This document shows, one piece after another, positions 42,962 to 52,678 of a stretch of DNA of 64,000 nucleotides. The position numbers and the translations under genes were made by a program. Origin of the DNA: Acidobacteriaceae bacterium (lineage in GTDB: Bacteria; Acidobacteriota; Terriglobia; Bryobacterales; Bryobacteraceae); NCBI GenBank assembly GCA_019240475.1, contig JAFAYI010000016.1:1-64000 (forward strand), given 5' to 3'. The notes beneath the pieces are model-generated. The model searched no databases and was not told the origin of the DNA. It was given only the letters and a program-made list of their open reading frames with translations. Every line of letters begins with the position of its first letter. The first letter of the stretch is position 1.

Positions 42962-43617
42962 AGGCGCGGATAGCAACAGCTTTGCCGATGTCGGCTGTTT
43001 TGCTGACAGCGGCCGCCGCCGCTACTCCCAACATCACTTATACACGCAGCTTTCCGGGGAGCGTTCCCGATTTCATCTATGTGAACGTGGATCGTACAGG
43101 GTCGGTTATCTATAAGGAGTCGCTGAAAGACGAGCAGCCGCTCCAGGCACATTTGCAAGATTCCGATACAGCGCCGCTGTTCGCGATGGCGGAGAAACTG
43201 GGCTACTTTAAGCCACCGCTCGAATCTGGGTTGAAGGTGGCGAACACAGGGAAGAAGACGTTTCGCTATGAGAGCGAAGCGGGCGTTTGCACAGAAGCAA
43301 CTTTTAATTATTCGACCAGCGACATAGTCAAGGCGCTTCTTACGCGTTTCGAACAGATCGCGACTACCGAGCAGGCGTATTTGGAGTTGGACCGCACCAT
43401 TCACTACGACAAGTTGGGGGTGAACGACGCGCTCGCGCAAGTCGAATCGCTTTGGCTGCGGAAGGAACTGGCGGCGCCCGAACAATTTCTTCCCTTACTG
43501 ACGCGAATCAGCACGCACGAATCCTTCATGCATCTGGTGAGAGACCGAGCGGCGAGGCTGAAGGACGAATTCACGGCGCCTGCGGACCGCGCTTCCGATC
43601 CGCCGCCCAGTAAGTGA
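42958..43617 (+). CDS. Secreted protein of unknown function, coupled to ruvC
   Basis: Starting at GTG 42958 inside the ruvC stop it gives 219 residues. A signal peptide (to about residue 22, [10 protein letters not shown]) is followed by a beta-rich region ([41 protein letters not shown]) and a helical C-terminus ([26 protein letters not shown]). No family was recognised. The strand pattern VNVDRTG-V-Y-E resembles small secreted proteins common in Acidobacteriota. The tight position between ruvC and deoB suggests co-transcription, not shared function. Confidence 0.7.
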   Translation: MKARIATALPMSAVLLTAAAAATPNITYTRSFPGSVPDFIYVNVDRTGSVIYKESLKDEQPLQAHLQDSDTAPLFAMAEKLGYFKPPLESGLKVANTGKKTFRYESEAGVCTEATFNYSTSDIVKALLTRFEQIATTEQAYLELDRTIHYDKLGVNDALAQVESLWLRKELAAPEQFLPLLTRISTHESFMHLVRDRAARLKDEFTAPADRASDPPPSK

Positions 43618-43629
43618 CTCGCGCCTCAA

Positions 43630-44811
43630 GTGAGCGACTTGCCTTTTTTCGAACGCATAGTTTGGATCGTGCTGGATAGCGTCGGCATTGGAGCCATGCC
43701 AGATGCGGCGGCCTATCACGATGAAGGCAGCGACACACTGGGCAATATCGCGAAACGTCGCAAGCTGGAGCTTCCGAATCTGCGGCGACTGGGCTTGGGG
43801 AACATAAGACCGCTGGTGGGAATCGCACCAGAAGATTATCCGGTGGGGGCGTTCGGAAAATGCGCGCTTGCTTCACCCGGCAAGGACACCACGACGGGCC
43901 ATTGGGAGATGACGGGAATTATTCTTGAGAAGCCATTTCCGGTTTACCCTAACGGCTTCCCGGCGGAAGTCATAGATGAGTTCGAGCGGAAGATCGGGCG
44001 GAACATTTTAGGCAACAAGGCCGCTTCGGGAACTGAAATCATCCAGGAATTGGGCGAAGAGCACGCGCGCACCGGTTCCCCGATCGTTTACACCTCCGCC
44101 GATAGCGTGTTTCAGATTGCGGCGCACGAGGGCGTGGTCGCGCTGGAGGAGCTATACAGGATGTGCGAGACCGCCCGCGAGATTCTGCGGGACGTGAACG
44201 AAATCGGGCGCGTGATCGCACGGCCATTTGAAGGCGATCCCGGCCACTTCGTTCGAACCGCAAATCGGAAAGACTACGCGGTTCCACCGCCGGCGGGCAT
44301 GCTGCTGGACCAACTTGCCGCGCGACAGATTGCCGTTTACGGGATCGGCAAGATCTCGGACATTTTTCTTCACCGCGGCATCACCGCATCAACGAAAACC
44401 AAGAATAACGCGGATGGCATGCAGAAGACCGTTGACTGCATGCGCCATTATGCACAGGGCCTGATCTTCGTAAACCTGGTAGATTTCGATCAGCAGTACG
44501 GTCATCGCAACGACGTGCCAGGTTACGCCCGGGCGCTGGAAGATGTGGACCGCTGGCTGCCGTCTCTGCCGTTGAAGAACTCGGATGCGCTGGTAATTAC
44601 CGCGGATCATGGTTGCGATCCGACAACGCCTTCGACGGACCATTCGCGCGAATATACGCCCTTACTAGTTTATGGAGACCGCGTGCGAGAAGGCGTAGAC
44701 CTTGGAACACGCGCCACGCTCGCCGACATCGGCCAAACGGCGGCCGAAAATTTCGGGACGACGATTCGGGCCGGCGCCAGCTTCCTTCACGAAATTCGGA
44801 AACACCAATGA
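43630..44811 (+). CDS. deoB: Phosphopentomutase
   Basis: This 393-residue cytoplasmic enzyme interconverts (deoxy)ribose-1-phosphate and 5-phosphate in nucleoside salvage. Start is GTG 43630. Alkaline-phosphatase-superfamily metal sites are visible: the [12 protein letters not shown] aspartates at the N-terminus and [19 protein letters not shown] at the C-terminus. The phosphorylatable threonine is in [12 protein letters not shown]. Other DeoB blocks are [14 protein letters not shown] and [12 protein letters not shown]. The stop overlaps the tpiA start by 4 bp, so two sugar-phosphate enzymes are coupled. Confidence 0.96.
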   Translation: MSDLPFFERIVWIVLDSVGIGAMPDAAAYHDEGSDTLGNIAKRRKLELPNLRRLGLGNIRPLVGIAPEDYPVGAFGKCALASPGKDTTTGHWEMTGIILEKPFPVYPNGFPAEVIDEFERKIGRNILGNKAASGTEIIQELGEEHARTGSPIVYTSADSVFQIAAHEGVVALEELYRMCETAREILRDVNEIGRVIARPFEGDPGHFVRTANRKDYAVPPPAGMLLDQLAARQIAVYGIGKISDIFLHRGITASTKTKNNADGMQKTVDCMRHYAQGLIFVNLVDFDQQYGHRNDVPGYARALEDVDRWLPSLPLKNSDALVITADHGCDPTTPSTDHSREYTPLLVYGDRVREGVDLGTRATLADIGQTAAENFGTTIRAGASFLHEIRKHQ

Positions 44812-45578
44812 GATCTCCCGAACGAAAGCGACGCCGCGTCATGGCGGCCAATTGGAAGATGTACAAGAATGCGCAAGAGACATCGGCATTCTTTGAGCAG
44901 TTCACGCCTCTTATGAGCGACGGCATTCACTGCGAAGTAGTGATCTTTCCGGCGAGCATCAGCATCCCTGGCGCAGTGCAGGCCGCGGAAGAGAGCGCGA
45001 TCCGCATAGGCGGCCAGAATATATTTTGGGCGCGGGAAGGCGCCTACACGGGTGAAATCTCAGGCGAGATGTTAAGAGCAGCCGGAGCGACGTGGGTGCT
45101 GGTGGGACACAGCGAACGGCGCGAATACTTCCACGAGACAGATTCCGGCGTGCTGAAGAAGACGCAGGCGGCGATTGAGGCGCATCTGACTCCTATTGTT
45201 TGCATGGGCGAAAGACTGGAGGATCACAAGAACGGGCGCGCCGAAGAAGTTCTGATTCGCCAGTTCGCGGGCGGAATTGCGGGTTTAACCGAAGAGCAGT
45301 TCGCCGACATCGCGATCGCATACGAACCGGTTTGGGCAATCGGCACGGGCCAGACTGCTACGCCCGAAATTGCGGCGAAGGCGCATCGATGCATTCGCTC
45401 GGAAACGGAGAAACGGTTCGGCCGCGAGGCGGCTGAACAGGTCCGCATCCTGTACGGAGGCAGTGTCAAGCCGGATAACATTGTGGGGTTAATGCATGAG
45501 CAGGAGATCGATGGCGCGCTTGTAGGCGGCGCGAGCCTCGATCCGCAGACATTTATAAAGATCGTGAATGCCGCTTAG
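44808..45578 (+). CDS. tpiA: Triosephosphate isomerase
   Basis: This 256-residue TIM barrel starts at the ATG overlapping the deoB stop. Catalytic residues are visible: lysine in ANWKMYKN, histidine in [12 protein letters not shown], glutamate in [11 protein letters not shown], and phosphate-binding YGGSVKPDN plus LVGGASL. It interconverts dihydroxyacetone phosphate and glyceraldehyde-3-phosphate. It carries a short basic extension ([11 protein letters not shown]) before the usual N-terminus. In Acidobacteriota tpiA is more often near gap or pgk; here it follows deoB. Confidence 0.97.
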   Translation: MRSPERKRRRVMAANWKMYKNAQETSAFFEQFTPLMSDGIHCEVVIFPASISIPGAVQAAEESAIRIGGQNIFWAREGAYTGEISGEMLRAAGATWVLVGHSERREYFHETDSGVLKKTQAAIEAHLTPIVCMGERLEDHKNGRAEEVLIRQFAGGIAGLTEEQFADIAIAYEPVWAIGTGQTATPEIAAKAHRCIRSETEKRFGREAAEQVRILYGGSVKPDNIVGLMHEQEIDGALVGGASLDPQTFIKIVNAA

Positions 45579-45588
45579 GACGAAAGCC

Positions 45589-46839
45589 CTAGGGGCCGGA
45601 GTCGTTCTCTTCGCGCGATTTGCATGGAAGACCGAAGGGATTTTCGTGAACCTTTTCGCGAATGCCTGCGCCCAGGGTTTTCGCAAGCCCAACGCTACGC
45701 TCGCCAAAGCGATCCCTGATGTGATCCACAGACCGAAAGGCTTCGCGCAGGCGCGCCGTGTGCGGTTCTTCGAGCAGATTCATCTGCCCTTCCACATGCT
45801 CAAACGATCCTGCATGGACTCCCAACAGACGGATCAATCTTTTGCCATCCCAAGATTGGCGAAACAGCGCGAGGGCCGCGCCCGCAACTTCGGTATCCAA
45901 TTGGGTGGCGTGATCGAGCGAGCGCGCGCGCGTGAAAGTTGAGAAGTCCTCGTATCGAAACTTGATTTGAATGGTTCTGGCGTACAAACGCTGCTCGCGC
46001 AGGCGCTTTGAGACCATTTCGGAAAGCTTCAGTAGGGCGGTCTCCAGGGGTTCGCGGTCGTTGATATCTCGGTCGAACGTATGCTCATGGCTGATCGACT
46101 TGGGATCTTCATTGGCGCCGATTTCCGAGTCGAACCAGCCGCCGGCATCTTCGCCGCGCGATTTTCCCGCGAGCGCCAGACCCCACCGGCCGAAGCGGGA
46201 AGCAAGAAAACTCTCCTCCAATGAAGCCAGATCGCCGACTCGACGAATGCCGATGGCGTGTAGGGAGGCTTCGGTCTTCTTTCCAACGCCGGGGATTTTC
46301 CTTATTTCCAAGGGCGCCAGAAAGTGCGCCTCATGCCCGGGAAAGACGTACAGAATTCCGTTCGGTTTGGCATGGTCCGAGGATACCTTTGCGACCAGAC
46401 GGGAGGAAGCAAGTCCCAACGAGCATTTCAATTGCGTTTCGGCCTTGACGGTTTCGTGCAATACGTGAGCCGCTCGGAGCACCGGGCCGTGGAGGCGCTC
46501 GGTTCCGGAAAGATCCAGGTAAGCTTCGTCGATGGACGCCATTTCGACGAGCGGGGAAAAGCGCTGTAAGACGGCGAATACTTTCTTGGAGCATTCGCGA
46601 TAGCGTTGCGGGTGGCCATCTACGAAAGTGGCATGAGGGCACAGGCGTGCCGCGGTTCGGAGCGGCATCGCAGAGTGGATGCCGAACTTGCGAGCGGCGT
46701 AGGAGGCGGCGGCGACTACGCCGCGCTGATCCGCTTTGCCGCCCACGACAACCGGTTTGCCCTTAAGCGACGGATCAAACAATTCTTCGACTGAGACGAA
46801 GAACGCGTCCATGTCCACGTGACAGAACAAGGGTTGCAT
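45589..46839 (-). CDS. dinB: DNA polymerase IV
   Basis: This 416-residue Y-family polymerase has catalytic acids in CHVDMDAFFVSVE and ASIDEAYLDLSG, the KPVVVGG steric region, helix-hairpin-helix motif (IRKIPGVGKKTEASLHAIG) and a little-finger domain. The final basic segment after residue 385 contains no clear beta-clamp motif by eye, although QMNLLEE near residue 365 fits a QxxLxL-type clamp-binding sequence. It performs error-prone translesion synthesis. ATG 46839 lies 3 bp from the prmC stop. It is the last gene of the DUF1385-prfA-prmC-dinB run and convergent with tpiA. Confidence 0.95.
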   Translation of the reverse strand: MQPLFCHVDMDAFFVSVEELFDPSLKGKPVVVGGKADQRGVVAAASYAARKFGIHSAMPLRTAARLCPHATFVDGHPQRYRECSKKVFAVLQRFSPLVEMASIDEAYLDLSGTERLHGPVLRAAHVLHETVKAETQLKCSLGLASSRLVAKVSSDHAKPNGILYVFPGHEAHFLAPLEIRKIPGVGKKTEASLHAIGIRRVGDLASLEESFLASRFGRWGLALAGKSRGEDAGGWFDSEIGANEDPKSISHEHTFDRDINDREPLETALLKLSEMVSKRLREQRLYARTIQIKFRYEDFSTFTRARSLDHATQLDTEVAGAALALFRQSWDGKRLIRLLGVHAGSFEHVEGQMNLLEEPHTARLREAFRSVDHIRDRFGERSVGLAKTLGAGIREKVHENPFGLPCKSREENDSGP

Positions 46840-46842
46840 GTA

Positions 46843-47688
46843 TTATCGTTTCGGCCGAGTTGCTCCGATCACGCGCGGCAATCCGGCCAAATCTGAGGTT
46901 ACTGTAATATCGTCCCACTCCGCGGCGAGCATTTCCCGGACGGCATCAAGCGAGCGATAGCCAAGTTCCATGAACAAGCGGCCGCCGGGCTTCAACACCT
47001 GGCGGGCGCCTGTAATTAGGCGCCGATATATTTCAAGCCCGGTTTCCCCCGCGAACAGGGCAACGTGCGGCTCCCAATCGCGCACTTCGCGCTGCATGTT
47101 AGCCGAGTCTGCACCGGGAACATAGGGAGGATTCGAGATAAGCAGGTCGATGGTGAAGGGCGATACGGCCTCGAGTAAGTCAGCCGCGAAAAAATACACT
47201 GCCGCATTGTGGGCTCTGCGATTGCGCTCGGCGACTTTGAGAGCGGCGAAAGAGATATCGGAACCGGCAACGCACATGCCGGTTTCCAGGGCGAGGGTGA
47301 CAGCGATTGCGCCGGAACCGGCGCCGACATCCAGCACGCGGGCGCTAGGCCTCTCGCGCAGCCATCGAAGCGACTGCTCGACCAGATGTTCGGTTTCCGG
47401 TCGTGGGATGAGTACGTTTGAGTCCACATAGAAATTCCGTCCGTAGAATTCTTGTTTGTGTGTTATGTACTGAGTTGGCTTACCTTGCAGACGCTCATTT
47501 AGGTAACGGCCGTACTGAATCCACGCAAACTGCGTTAGTTCATCTCTTGAATGGGCGTAGAGGTAGGAGCGGTCACAACGCATTGCGTGGGCCAGCAGGA
47601 CCTCTGCCGTCAGGCGAGATGCCCCAACGGAAGCTTTTTCGAAGAGCTCGACGCCCTGCAGCAGGGCTAAATGAACCGTTAAGTACAA
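46843..47688 (-). CDS. prmC: Release-factor glutamine methyltransferase PrmC
   Basis: This 281-residue SAM-dependent enzyme has the N-terminal helical domain (SRLTAEVLLAHAMRCDRSYLY, KPTQYITHKQEFYGRNF), PRPETEHLVEQ, the SAM-binding VLDVGAGSGAIAVTLA, and the catalytic ISNPPYVPG. It methylates the glutamine of the GGQ motif in release factors, matching prfA immediately upstream (19 bp). The start is TTG 47688 with no good ribosome site, so translation may be coupled to prfA. Confidence 0.95.
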   Translation of the reverse strand: MYLTVHLALLQGVELFEKASVGASRLTAEVLLAHAMRCDRSYLYAHSRDELTQFAWIQYGRYLNERLQGKPTQYITHKQEFYGRNFYVDSNVLIPRPETEHLVEQSLRWLRERPSARVLDVGAGSGAIAVTLALETGMCVAGSDISFAALKVAERNRRAHNAAVYFFAADLLEAVSPFTIDLLISNPPYVPGADSANMQREVRDWEPHVALFAGETGLEIYRRLITGARQVLKPGGRLFMELGYRSLDAVREMLAAEWDDITVTSDLAGLPRVIGATRPKR

Positions 47689-47707
47689 GACGACGAGGCT
47701 AGAGGAG

Positions 47708-48778
47708 TCAAGCCGACAATCGGTGTTGCTCGGACTGGTGATAACTAGTCAGTGCGTCAACGATCGGCTGAAGTCGGCCTTGCATGACCATATCGAGTTG
47801 GTGGAGCGTGAGACCGATGCGATGGTCCGTTACGCGATTCTGCGGGAAGTTGTAAGTGCGAATTTTCTCGCTGCGGTCGCCGGTTCCGACCATGCTTTTG
47901 CGCTCCGCGCCGATCTGCGCAAGTTGCTTTTCGATCTCCATTTGATAAAGCCGGGAGCGCAGCACGGACATCGCTTTGGCGCGGTTCTTAATCTGCGACT
48001 TTTCATCCTGGCAGGAGACAACGGTGTTGGTAGGCAGGTGAGTAATTCGAACGGCCGAGTAAGTCGTATTGACAGACTGGCCCCCGGGCCCGGAAGAACA
48101 GAAGGTATCGATTCGAATGTCCTTTGGATCGATTTGCACGTCCACTTCGTCGGCTTCGGGCATGACAACGACGGTAATCGTCGAAGTGTGAACGCGGCCC
48201 TGCGTTTCAGTCGCGGGAACGCGCTGCACGCGGTGCACGCCGCTTTCGTATTTCAAGCGGCTGTAGACTCGCTTACCGCTAACGATGGCGGTGATTTCAC
48301 TGAAGCCGCCCACCGACGATTCGCTCATCGAGGTGATCTCCACCTTCCAGCCTTGCTCTTCGGCATATCGGGTGTACATGCGAAACACCTCGCTCGCGAA
48401 AAGTGAGGCTTCATCGCCACCCGCGCCCTTACGAAGCTCCAGCACTACGTCCTTTTCGTCATTAGGATCCTTGGGCAGCAGCAGAAGCTGCAACTCCTGC
48501 TCGATGGCGGCCAATTGGGGTTCCAGGCGCGCAACCTCCATCTCGGCAAGCTGCCGCAGGTCCGGATCTGTTTCGCTGAGCATGAGGCGCGCGTCGCTTA
48601 ATTCCTGTTGGGCGCGCTTCCATTCGCGATACTTGGTCACCTGCTCGGCCAGTTCGCTTTGCTCCTTGGCGACCTTGCGATACTGCTCCGAGTCACCGAT
48701 GACCGAAGGGTCGGCCATTTGCGCCGTCAATTGGTCATAGTTCGCGCTTGCTTCTTCTAAACGTTCTTGAAATTGCAT
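47708..48778 (-). CDS. prfA: Peptide chain release factor 1
   Basis: This protein of about 356 residues has the RF1 codon-recognition PAT motif in [19 protein letters not shown] and the catalytic GGQ in [21 protein letters not shown]-terminal blocks are [19 protein letters not shown] identifies RF1 (UAA/UAG) rather than RF2 (SPF). ATG 48778 matches the usual N-terminus; a TTG four codons upstream is also open. It lies 15 bp after the DUF1385 stop and before prmC, a conserved neighbourhood. Confidence 0.96.
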   Translation of the reverse strand: MQFQERLEEASANYDQLTAQMADPSVIGDSEQYRKVAKEQSELAEQVTKYREWKRAQQELSDARLMLSETDPDLRQLAEMEVARLEPQLAAIEQELQLLLLPKDPNDEKDVVLELRKGAGGDEASLFASEVFRMYTRYAEEQGWKVEITSMSESSVGGFSEITAIVSGKRVYSRLKYESGVHRVQRVPATETQGRVHTSTITVVVMPEADEVDVQIDPKDIRIDTFCSSGPGGQSVNTTYSAVRITHLPTNTVVSCQDEKSQIKNRAKAMSVLRSRLYQMEIEKQLAQIGAERKSMVGTGDRSEKIRTYNFPQNRVTDHRIGLTLHQLDMVMQGRLQPIVDALTSYHQSEQHRLSA

Positions 48779-48793
48779 GGATGCCGCCAAGCT

Positions 48794-49780
48794 TTACGCG
48801 ATGACGAGTTCGCCACCCTGCGCACGCTCGAGTTCCATGGCGCGTTCAAGCGCATAGATGGCGACCTCCGTCTGGGAGTCGGATGGCGTTTGCGTGGTTA
48901 CGCGCTGCAACCAAAGACCGGGTCGCGTCAGAACAGCCATCAGGCCCCGGCGGCGCTTGGCCGCAAAACGTATCACTTCATAGCTCACGCCGACAATCAC
49001 TGGTAGTAGTGCGATGCGCGCGGCGAACTTCGCCCAGAAGCTATCGAACGGCAGAAGTGCGTAACACGCCATGGCAATGATGAGTATGACCACCAGAAAG
49101 CTGGTGCCGCAGCGCGGGTGCCATGTGACAAAACTCTGCGCATTGGCGACGTTGACGGACCGCCCGGATTCGAAGTTGAACACCACCCTATGCTCGGCGC
49201 CATGATATTCGAAGACGCGATGCATTTCTCGCAATCGGGAGAGCAGGAACATGAAGCCGAGAAAGATGGCGATGCGTAGCGTGCCATCCATGATGTTGAT
49301 TGCTAGGCGGCTGCTTACCGAGTGAAAATGACGTCCCAGCAAAGTGGCTAGATAGAGCGGAACGAATTTGTAGAGCACGATCATGAACGAGAACGATAGG
49401 GCGATGTTTAGCCCCATCTTCCAGCTCCCACTTTCGCTCTTGCCGTCACGCTGCTTGCCTGTCACATCGCCGATTGCGCAGTCCGCCGAGAACTTGAGAG
49501 CCTTCATTCCGAGCCACATAGCGTGGCCCAGCGTGCCTAACCCTCTTAGAACGGGGAGTTTAAACAGCGGATAGCGATCCGAGAGGCGTGGCAATGGACT
49601 CTCTTCGGTGATAATCTGCCCATCGGGCCGCCTCACCGCGACGCAGTAGCTGCGGGGCGACCGCATCATAACGCCTTCCATGACGGCTTGGCCGCCTACC
49701 AAAGTGGTTTCTTCGCCGTTTTCCAGAACCGGCAACACCTGTAGGTGCGTGAAGAGACGCACAAATCCGCGCAAATTCAA
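48794..49780 (-). CDS. DUF1385 integral membrane protein (YqhQ-like)
   Basis: This 328-residue protein starts TTG 49780 with a GGAG ribosome site 7 bases upstream and a TATAAT-like box at 49799-49804 on the same strand. Family blocks are VGGQAVMEGVMMRSP near the N-terminus, HGAEHRVVFNFESG and HPRCGTSFLVVILI (with conserved histidines and a cysteine). Four to five membrane helices follow. Function is unknown in the family; it often sits next to prfA and rpmE, and here it leads directly into prfA. No rpmE was found. Confidence 0.9.
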   Translation of the reverse strand: MNLRGFVRLFTHLQVLPVLENGEETTLVGGQAVMEGVMMRSPRSYCVAVRRPDGQIITEESPLPRLSDRYPLFKLPVLRGLGTLGHAMWLGMKALKFSADCAIGDVTGKQRDGKSESGSWKMGLNIALSFSFMIVLYKFVPLYLATLLGRHFHSVSSRLAINIMDGTLRIAIFLGFMFLLSRLREMHRVFEYHGAEHRVVFNFESGRSVNVANAQSFVTWHPRCGTSFLVVILIIAMACYALLPFDSFWAKFAARIALLPVIVGVSYEVIRFAAKRRRGLMAVLTRPGLWLQRVTTQTPSDSQTEVAIYALERAMELERAQGGELVIA

Positions 49781-49909
49781 AAGGGATCTCCGCCTTCTAT
49801 TATAGCCGCGAAGAGGGCTCGAGCGGGTTTCGAGAGGCGCGCGCAGGAGCCGGGCTACAACCCGCTCCTTCTGGATCAGTTAAACCGCCACTGCCAGCCT
49901 TTCGGCGAG

Positions 49910-50295
49910 GTATTCGCGCCTCGACGTCCAGAACGCCCCGCAGGCGAACGCTGATCTTTTTGCGCGCGCTAAGAAGCTCGTCAAATTCCACTTCGCCCAA
50001 CACACTACGTAATGTGGTTTGCAAGCTGGCTGGTGGCGTAGAGGAAATTAGCCAGTTCAAGCACGGCTCTGACAGGGTCTACGGCCCGGAAATATACGAC
50101 GGCGTTGACTTTCACACTCACATTGTCGCGGGTGACGAGGTCTTGGGAAGGGACCTTCATGGCTCGATCCGCAGCGAGATTCGCACCATGGGGCGGGCGG
50201 CGCAAAGACCAGAATAATGCCCGCCGAGAACGCCCAAGAAGACGACAATTATGCCTTACGATCCCGACACTGCAAGCGCGCGAGCGCCGGGTCAC
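49910..50295 (-). pseudogene. Decayed slipin/stomatin (SPFH) gene
   Basis: On the minus strand a frame contains [20 protein letters not shown], then [20 protein letters not shown] and YATSQL, typical of slipins. It then breaks near 50030 and continues in another frame with [20 protein letters not shown], then [12 protein letters not shown]. In intact slipins these join as ATSQ-hydrophobic-(A)QTTLRSVLG. The N-terminal membrane anchor is abnormally short, as if about 50 codons are deleted, and the C-terminus is missing. It follows a decayed nfeD, its usual operon partner. Confidence 0.8.
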
Positions 50296-50592
50296 GCGAC
50301 GCGCCCTTGGATCAGCAAGAGGGCTCCGACCGCGAACGAAGCAGTTCCAGCGAGCCCCGAAATCATATGCGGGTAATATTCAGTTCGATGCCCAGCAGGA
50401 GCACGGCTGCAACCAGGGTGAGTCCGTACCAGGTTGAGAATCTCGATAGAGGCCCCAGGCACCCGCGCAAACCAGCAGCACGCCCAGTATCCAGGCATAA
50501 TCACGCCCAGCGCATGCATCTCCCAATAGATGCCCAGCGCGCCCAAAGAGGACAAACACCAAGTTGGCGTCTGAAAGGGCGGCGGCGGTCAT
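50292..50592 (-). pseudogene. Decayed NfeD-type membrane protein gene
   Basis: Two overlapping minus-strand frames combine to an NfeD C-terminus: AALSDANLVFVLF, then GALGIYWEMHALGVIMPG, then LGVLLVCAGAWGLY. In a third phase [11 protein letters not shown] is found near 50365-50400. Intact family members read ALSDAN..F.LL.LG..GIY.EF..PG...PG. At least two frameshifts separate the blocks, and the ClpP-like protease part is absent. NfeD and slipin are conserved neighbours in bacteria; both are broken here. Confidence 0.7.
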
Positions 50593-50674
50593 GCTTAACA
50601 GTGTGTCAGGTTCCTGAGAACGCGGCGGATCCCTAATCTTCGGGACAAGGTCTGAACGAACCTTAACTGCCCGG

Positions 50675-50691
50675 GGATAACCCCGTTATCC
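50675..50691. promoter_or_regulatory. Short perfect inverted repeat upstream of the Spy-like gene
   Basis: GGATAAC and GTTATCC are exact reverse complements around CCC, 50 bp before the ATG of the Spy-like gene. It could be an operator or a small leader hairpin. No regulator was identified. Confidence 0.35.
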
Positions 50692-50740
50692 GTCGATCCG
50701 TCTTTCCAAACAGAGGAGACAACCTCCCAGGAGAAACCAA

Positions 50741-51178
50741 ATGAGAAAGCAACTTTGTTTCATTGCCCTTTCCGCATCATTCGTATTAGGCGCTGCGATG
50801 GCGGCTCCCCAAACCCCTTCCCCAGCTCCGCAGGCGCAGGATCAATCGACCTCTCCACAGGAGCATAAATGGGCCGGGCACCGAGAGGCCGACCCTAACA
50901 AGCAGGTTGAGCATCTAACCAAGAAATTGAAGTTGACAGCGGACCAGCAGAATCAAATTCTGCCAATCCTCACCGGTCGTCAACAGCAGATGGAGGGGAT
51001 TCGCAACGATAGCTCGCTGTCGCCGCAGGACCGTCGGGCCAAGTTTCAGGCCGTTCGCGAAGATTCAGATTCAAGAATTCGCGCGGTGCTGAATGACGAT
51101 CAAAAGAAAGCGTACGACCAGATGCAGCAGGAAATGCGGGATCGACGGCAGAATCACCAGCAGGGCCCAAACCAGTAA
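50741..51178 (+). CDS. Spy/CpxP-like periplasmic protein
   Basis: This 145-residue protein has a signal peptide (MRKQLCFIALSASFVLGAAMA), a proline/glutamine-rich linker and a helical body. The motif LTKKLKLTADQQNQILPIL and the later LNDDQKKAYDQMQQEM follow the LTxxQ pattern of Spy/CpxP chaperones. The C-terminus is basic and Gln/Asn-rich. A good AGGAG site precedes the ATG and a strong terminator follows, so it is a single-gene unit. In the family such proteins bind unfolded periplasmic proteins or metal; here the role is inferred only from the motif pattern. Confidence 0.75.
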   Translation: MRKQLCFIALSASFVLGAAMAAPQTPSPAPQAQDQSTSPQEHKWAGHREADPNKQVEHLTKKLKLTADQQNQILPILTGRQQQMEGIRNDSSLSPQDRRAKFQAVREDSDSRIRAVLNDDQKKAYDQMQQEMRDRRQNHQQGPNQ

Positions 51179-51201
51179 CACGGGACACGCACCGAGCGTC
51201 G

Positions 51202-51230
51202 AAGGGAACGGATCGATCCGTTCCCTTTTC
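51202..51230 (+). terminator. Intrinsic terminator, 26-bp perfect palindrome
   Basis: AAGGGAACGGATC (51202-51214) is followed at once by its exact reverse complement (51215-51227) and more T's, giving a strong stem ending in TTTTC. It lies 24 bp after the Spy-like gene stop. In the transcript the centre must form a small loop. Confidence 0.85.
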
Positions 51231-51272
51231 TGTATTCGGGCTCATGAGAACCTACGCAACAGGAGGTTCGCC

Positions 51273-52100
51273 GTGCCTAGAACACTTGTCGCCATCACCG
51301 GCGCGTCCAGCGGAATCGGCGCGACATTCGCCCGGAAGCTTGCGCCCGAACACGACCTGCTGCTGGTGGCTCGCCGGAAGGATCGCCTGGAGCAGCTCGC
51401 TATCGAGCTTTCCGGCGCCCATCAAACCCGGGTCGAGATACTCCAAGCAGACTTGACAGCCGAACCGGATCTGGCCGAGGTCGCCGAGCGGCTTCGTTCG
51501 GACGACAGGCTGGCGCTGTTAGTAAACAATGCGGGCTTTGGCGCCGCCGGGCGATTCTGGGAGGCGCCGATCGAGACGCAGGAGGCCATGCACAAGCTGC
51601 ATGTGCTGGCGACGGTCCGCCTCACGCATGCGGCTTTGGGCAACATGATTCCGCGCGATTTCGGCGGGATCGTAAATGTTGCGTCGGTAGCGGCGTTTGT
51701 GCGGAACGCCGGCAGCGTGAGTTATTGCGCCACCAAGAGTTGGATGACTTCGTTTACGGAAGGCTTGTATCTCGAACTTCGGGGGTTGAATTCAAATGTC
51801 GCTGTGCAAGCTCTCTGCCCCGGATTCACGTACTCCGAATTTCATTCGGTTATGGGCGTGCAGCGTGATGGTCTCGCCAGCCCGGCATTTTGGTTGACAC
51901 CCGAAGAGGTGGTTCAAGCGTCGCTCGAAGGCCTGCGCAGCCGCAAGCTGTTCGTCATTCCCGGCTGGCGATATCGTTTGCTGACGATGTTTTTGACAAA
52001 GGCTCCTACCGCCTTGCGTTTGGCGGTGGAAGCCATCTCAAGCCGCTCCCGCGCTGCGGCGCTGCAGTTGCCGAGTGCGGGGCCGAGACAGCTGCCATAG
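51273..52100 (+). CDS. Short-chain dehydrogenase/reductase
   Basis: This 275-residue classical SDR starts GTG 51273, six bases after a perfect AGGAGG (51261-51266). Motifs are TGASSGIGATFARKLA (cofactor binding), LVNNAGFG, a catalytic serine in NVASVAAFV, and YCATK. The position after the second strand (VARRKDRLEQL) suggests NADP preference because of the arginines. Substrate is unknown. A C-terminal extension of about 40 residues is hydrophobic and basic. It begins a run with the GyrI-like and MFS genes at 17- and 18-bp gaps. Confidence 0.92.
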   Translation: MPRTLVAITGASSGIGATFARKLAPEHDLLLVARRKDRLEQLAIELSGAHQTRVEILQADLTAEPDLAEVAERLRSDDRLALLVNNAGFGAAGRFWEAPIETQEAMHKLHVLATVRLTHAALGNMIPRDFGGIVNVASVAAFVRNAGSVSYCATKSWMTSFTEGLYLELRGLNSNVAVQALCPGFTYSEFHSVMGVQRDGLASPAFWLTPEEVVQASLEGLRSRKLFVIPGWRYRLLTMFLTKAPTALRLAVEAISSRSRAAALQLPSAGPRQLP

Positions 52101-52117
52101 GATATGATGCGAGATCG

Positions 52118-52660
52118 ATGAAGCTGTTCGGCGCAAGCGCAAGCCTCTTGCTCATTCTGCTACCGGTCGCGGCCGAAGACATGAACCTTGTGAAACTTCA
52201 TATCGATTCCTTCACGATTGTGGGTATACAGGTCCGGACCAGCAATGCGCAAGAGAGAAAGGAAAGCTCTATCGGCAGGCTATGGGAGCGGCTTGCGGCA
52301 GAGAATCTGCTGGACCGCATTCGCTATCGGGCAGATACTCACGTGGTCGCCGTCTACAACAACTATGAGTCCGATAAAGACGGCCCATACACTTACACGT
52401 TAGGAGCAAAGGTAACATCGGACCGCGATGCGCCGGATGGAATGAACGCGGTGACAGTTCTCTCGGGTGATTACGCCATGTTCACGGCGCAAGGCGGCGC
52501 GCCGCCACAAATGACCGTGGATCTTTGGAAGCGTATCTGGTCGCTCGAAAAGCCAGGCCCTCTGCATCGCGCTTATAAGACCGATTTTGAAGTTCACTAC
52601 AGCGCGCAGGGCGATCCCGCAGATAGCCGCATCGACGTTTACATCGGAGTCGTGAAGTAA
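52118..52660 (+). CDS. Exported GyrI-like (AraC effector-binding fold) protein
   Basis: Starting at ATG 52118 it gives 180 residues with a hydrophobic signal peptide (LLLILLPVAAEDM). The rest resembles the GyrI/AraC effector-binding domain: FTIVGIQVRTSNAQE, then IGRLWERLAAENLL, then VVAVYNNYESDKDGPYTYTLGAKV, MNAVTVLSGDYAMFTAQGG, and C-terminal FEVHYSAQGDP..SRIDVYIGV. These domains bind small molecules and are normally cytoplasmic, fused to or partnered with regulators. A secreted version is uncommon. It may bind a solute for the MFS transporter that follows. Confidence 0.75.
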   Translation: MKLFGASASLLLILLPVAAEDMNLVKLHIDSFTIVGIQVRTSNAQERKESSIGRLWERLAAENLLDRIRYRADTHVVAVYNNYESDKDGPYTYTLGAKVTSDRDAPDGMNAVTVLSGDYAMFTAQGGAPPQMTVDLWKRIWSLEKPGPLHRAYKTDFEVHYSAQGDPADSRIDVYIGVVK

Positions 52661-52678
52661 GCAGCCGCGAGAGCCCGA

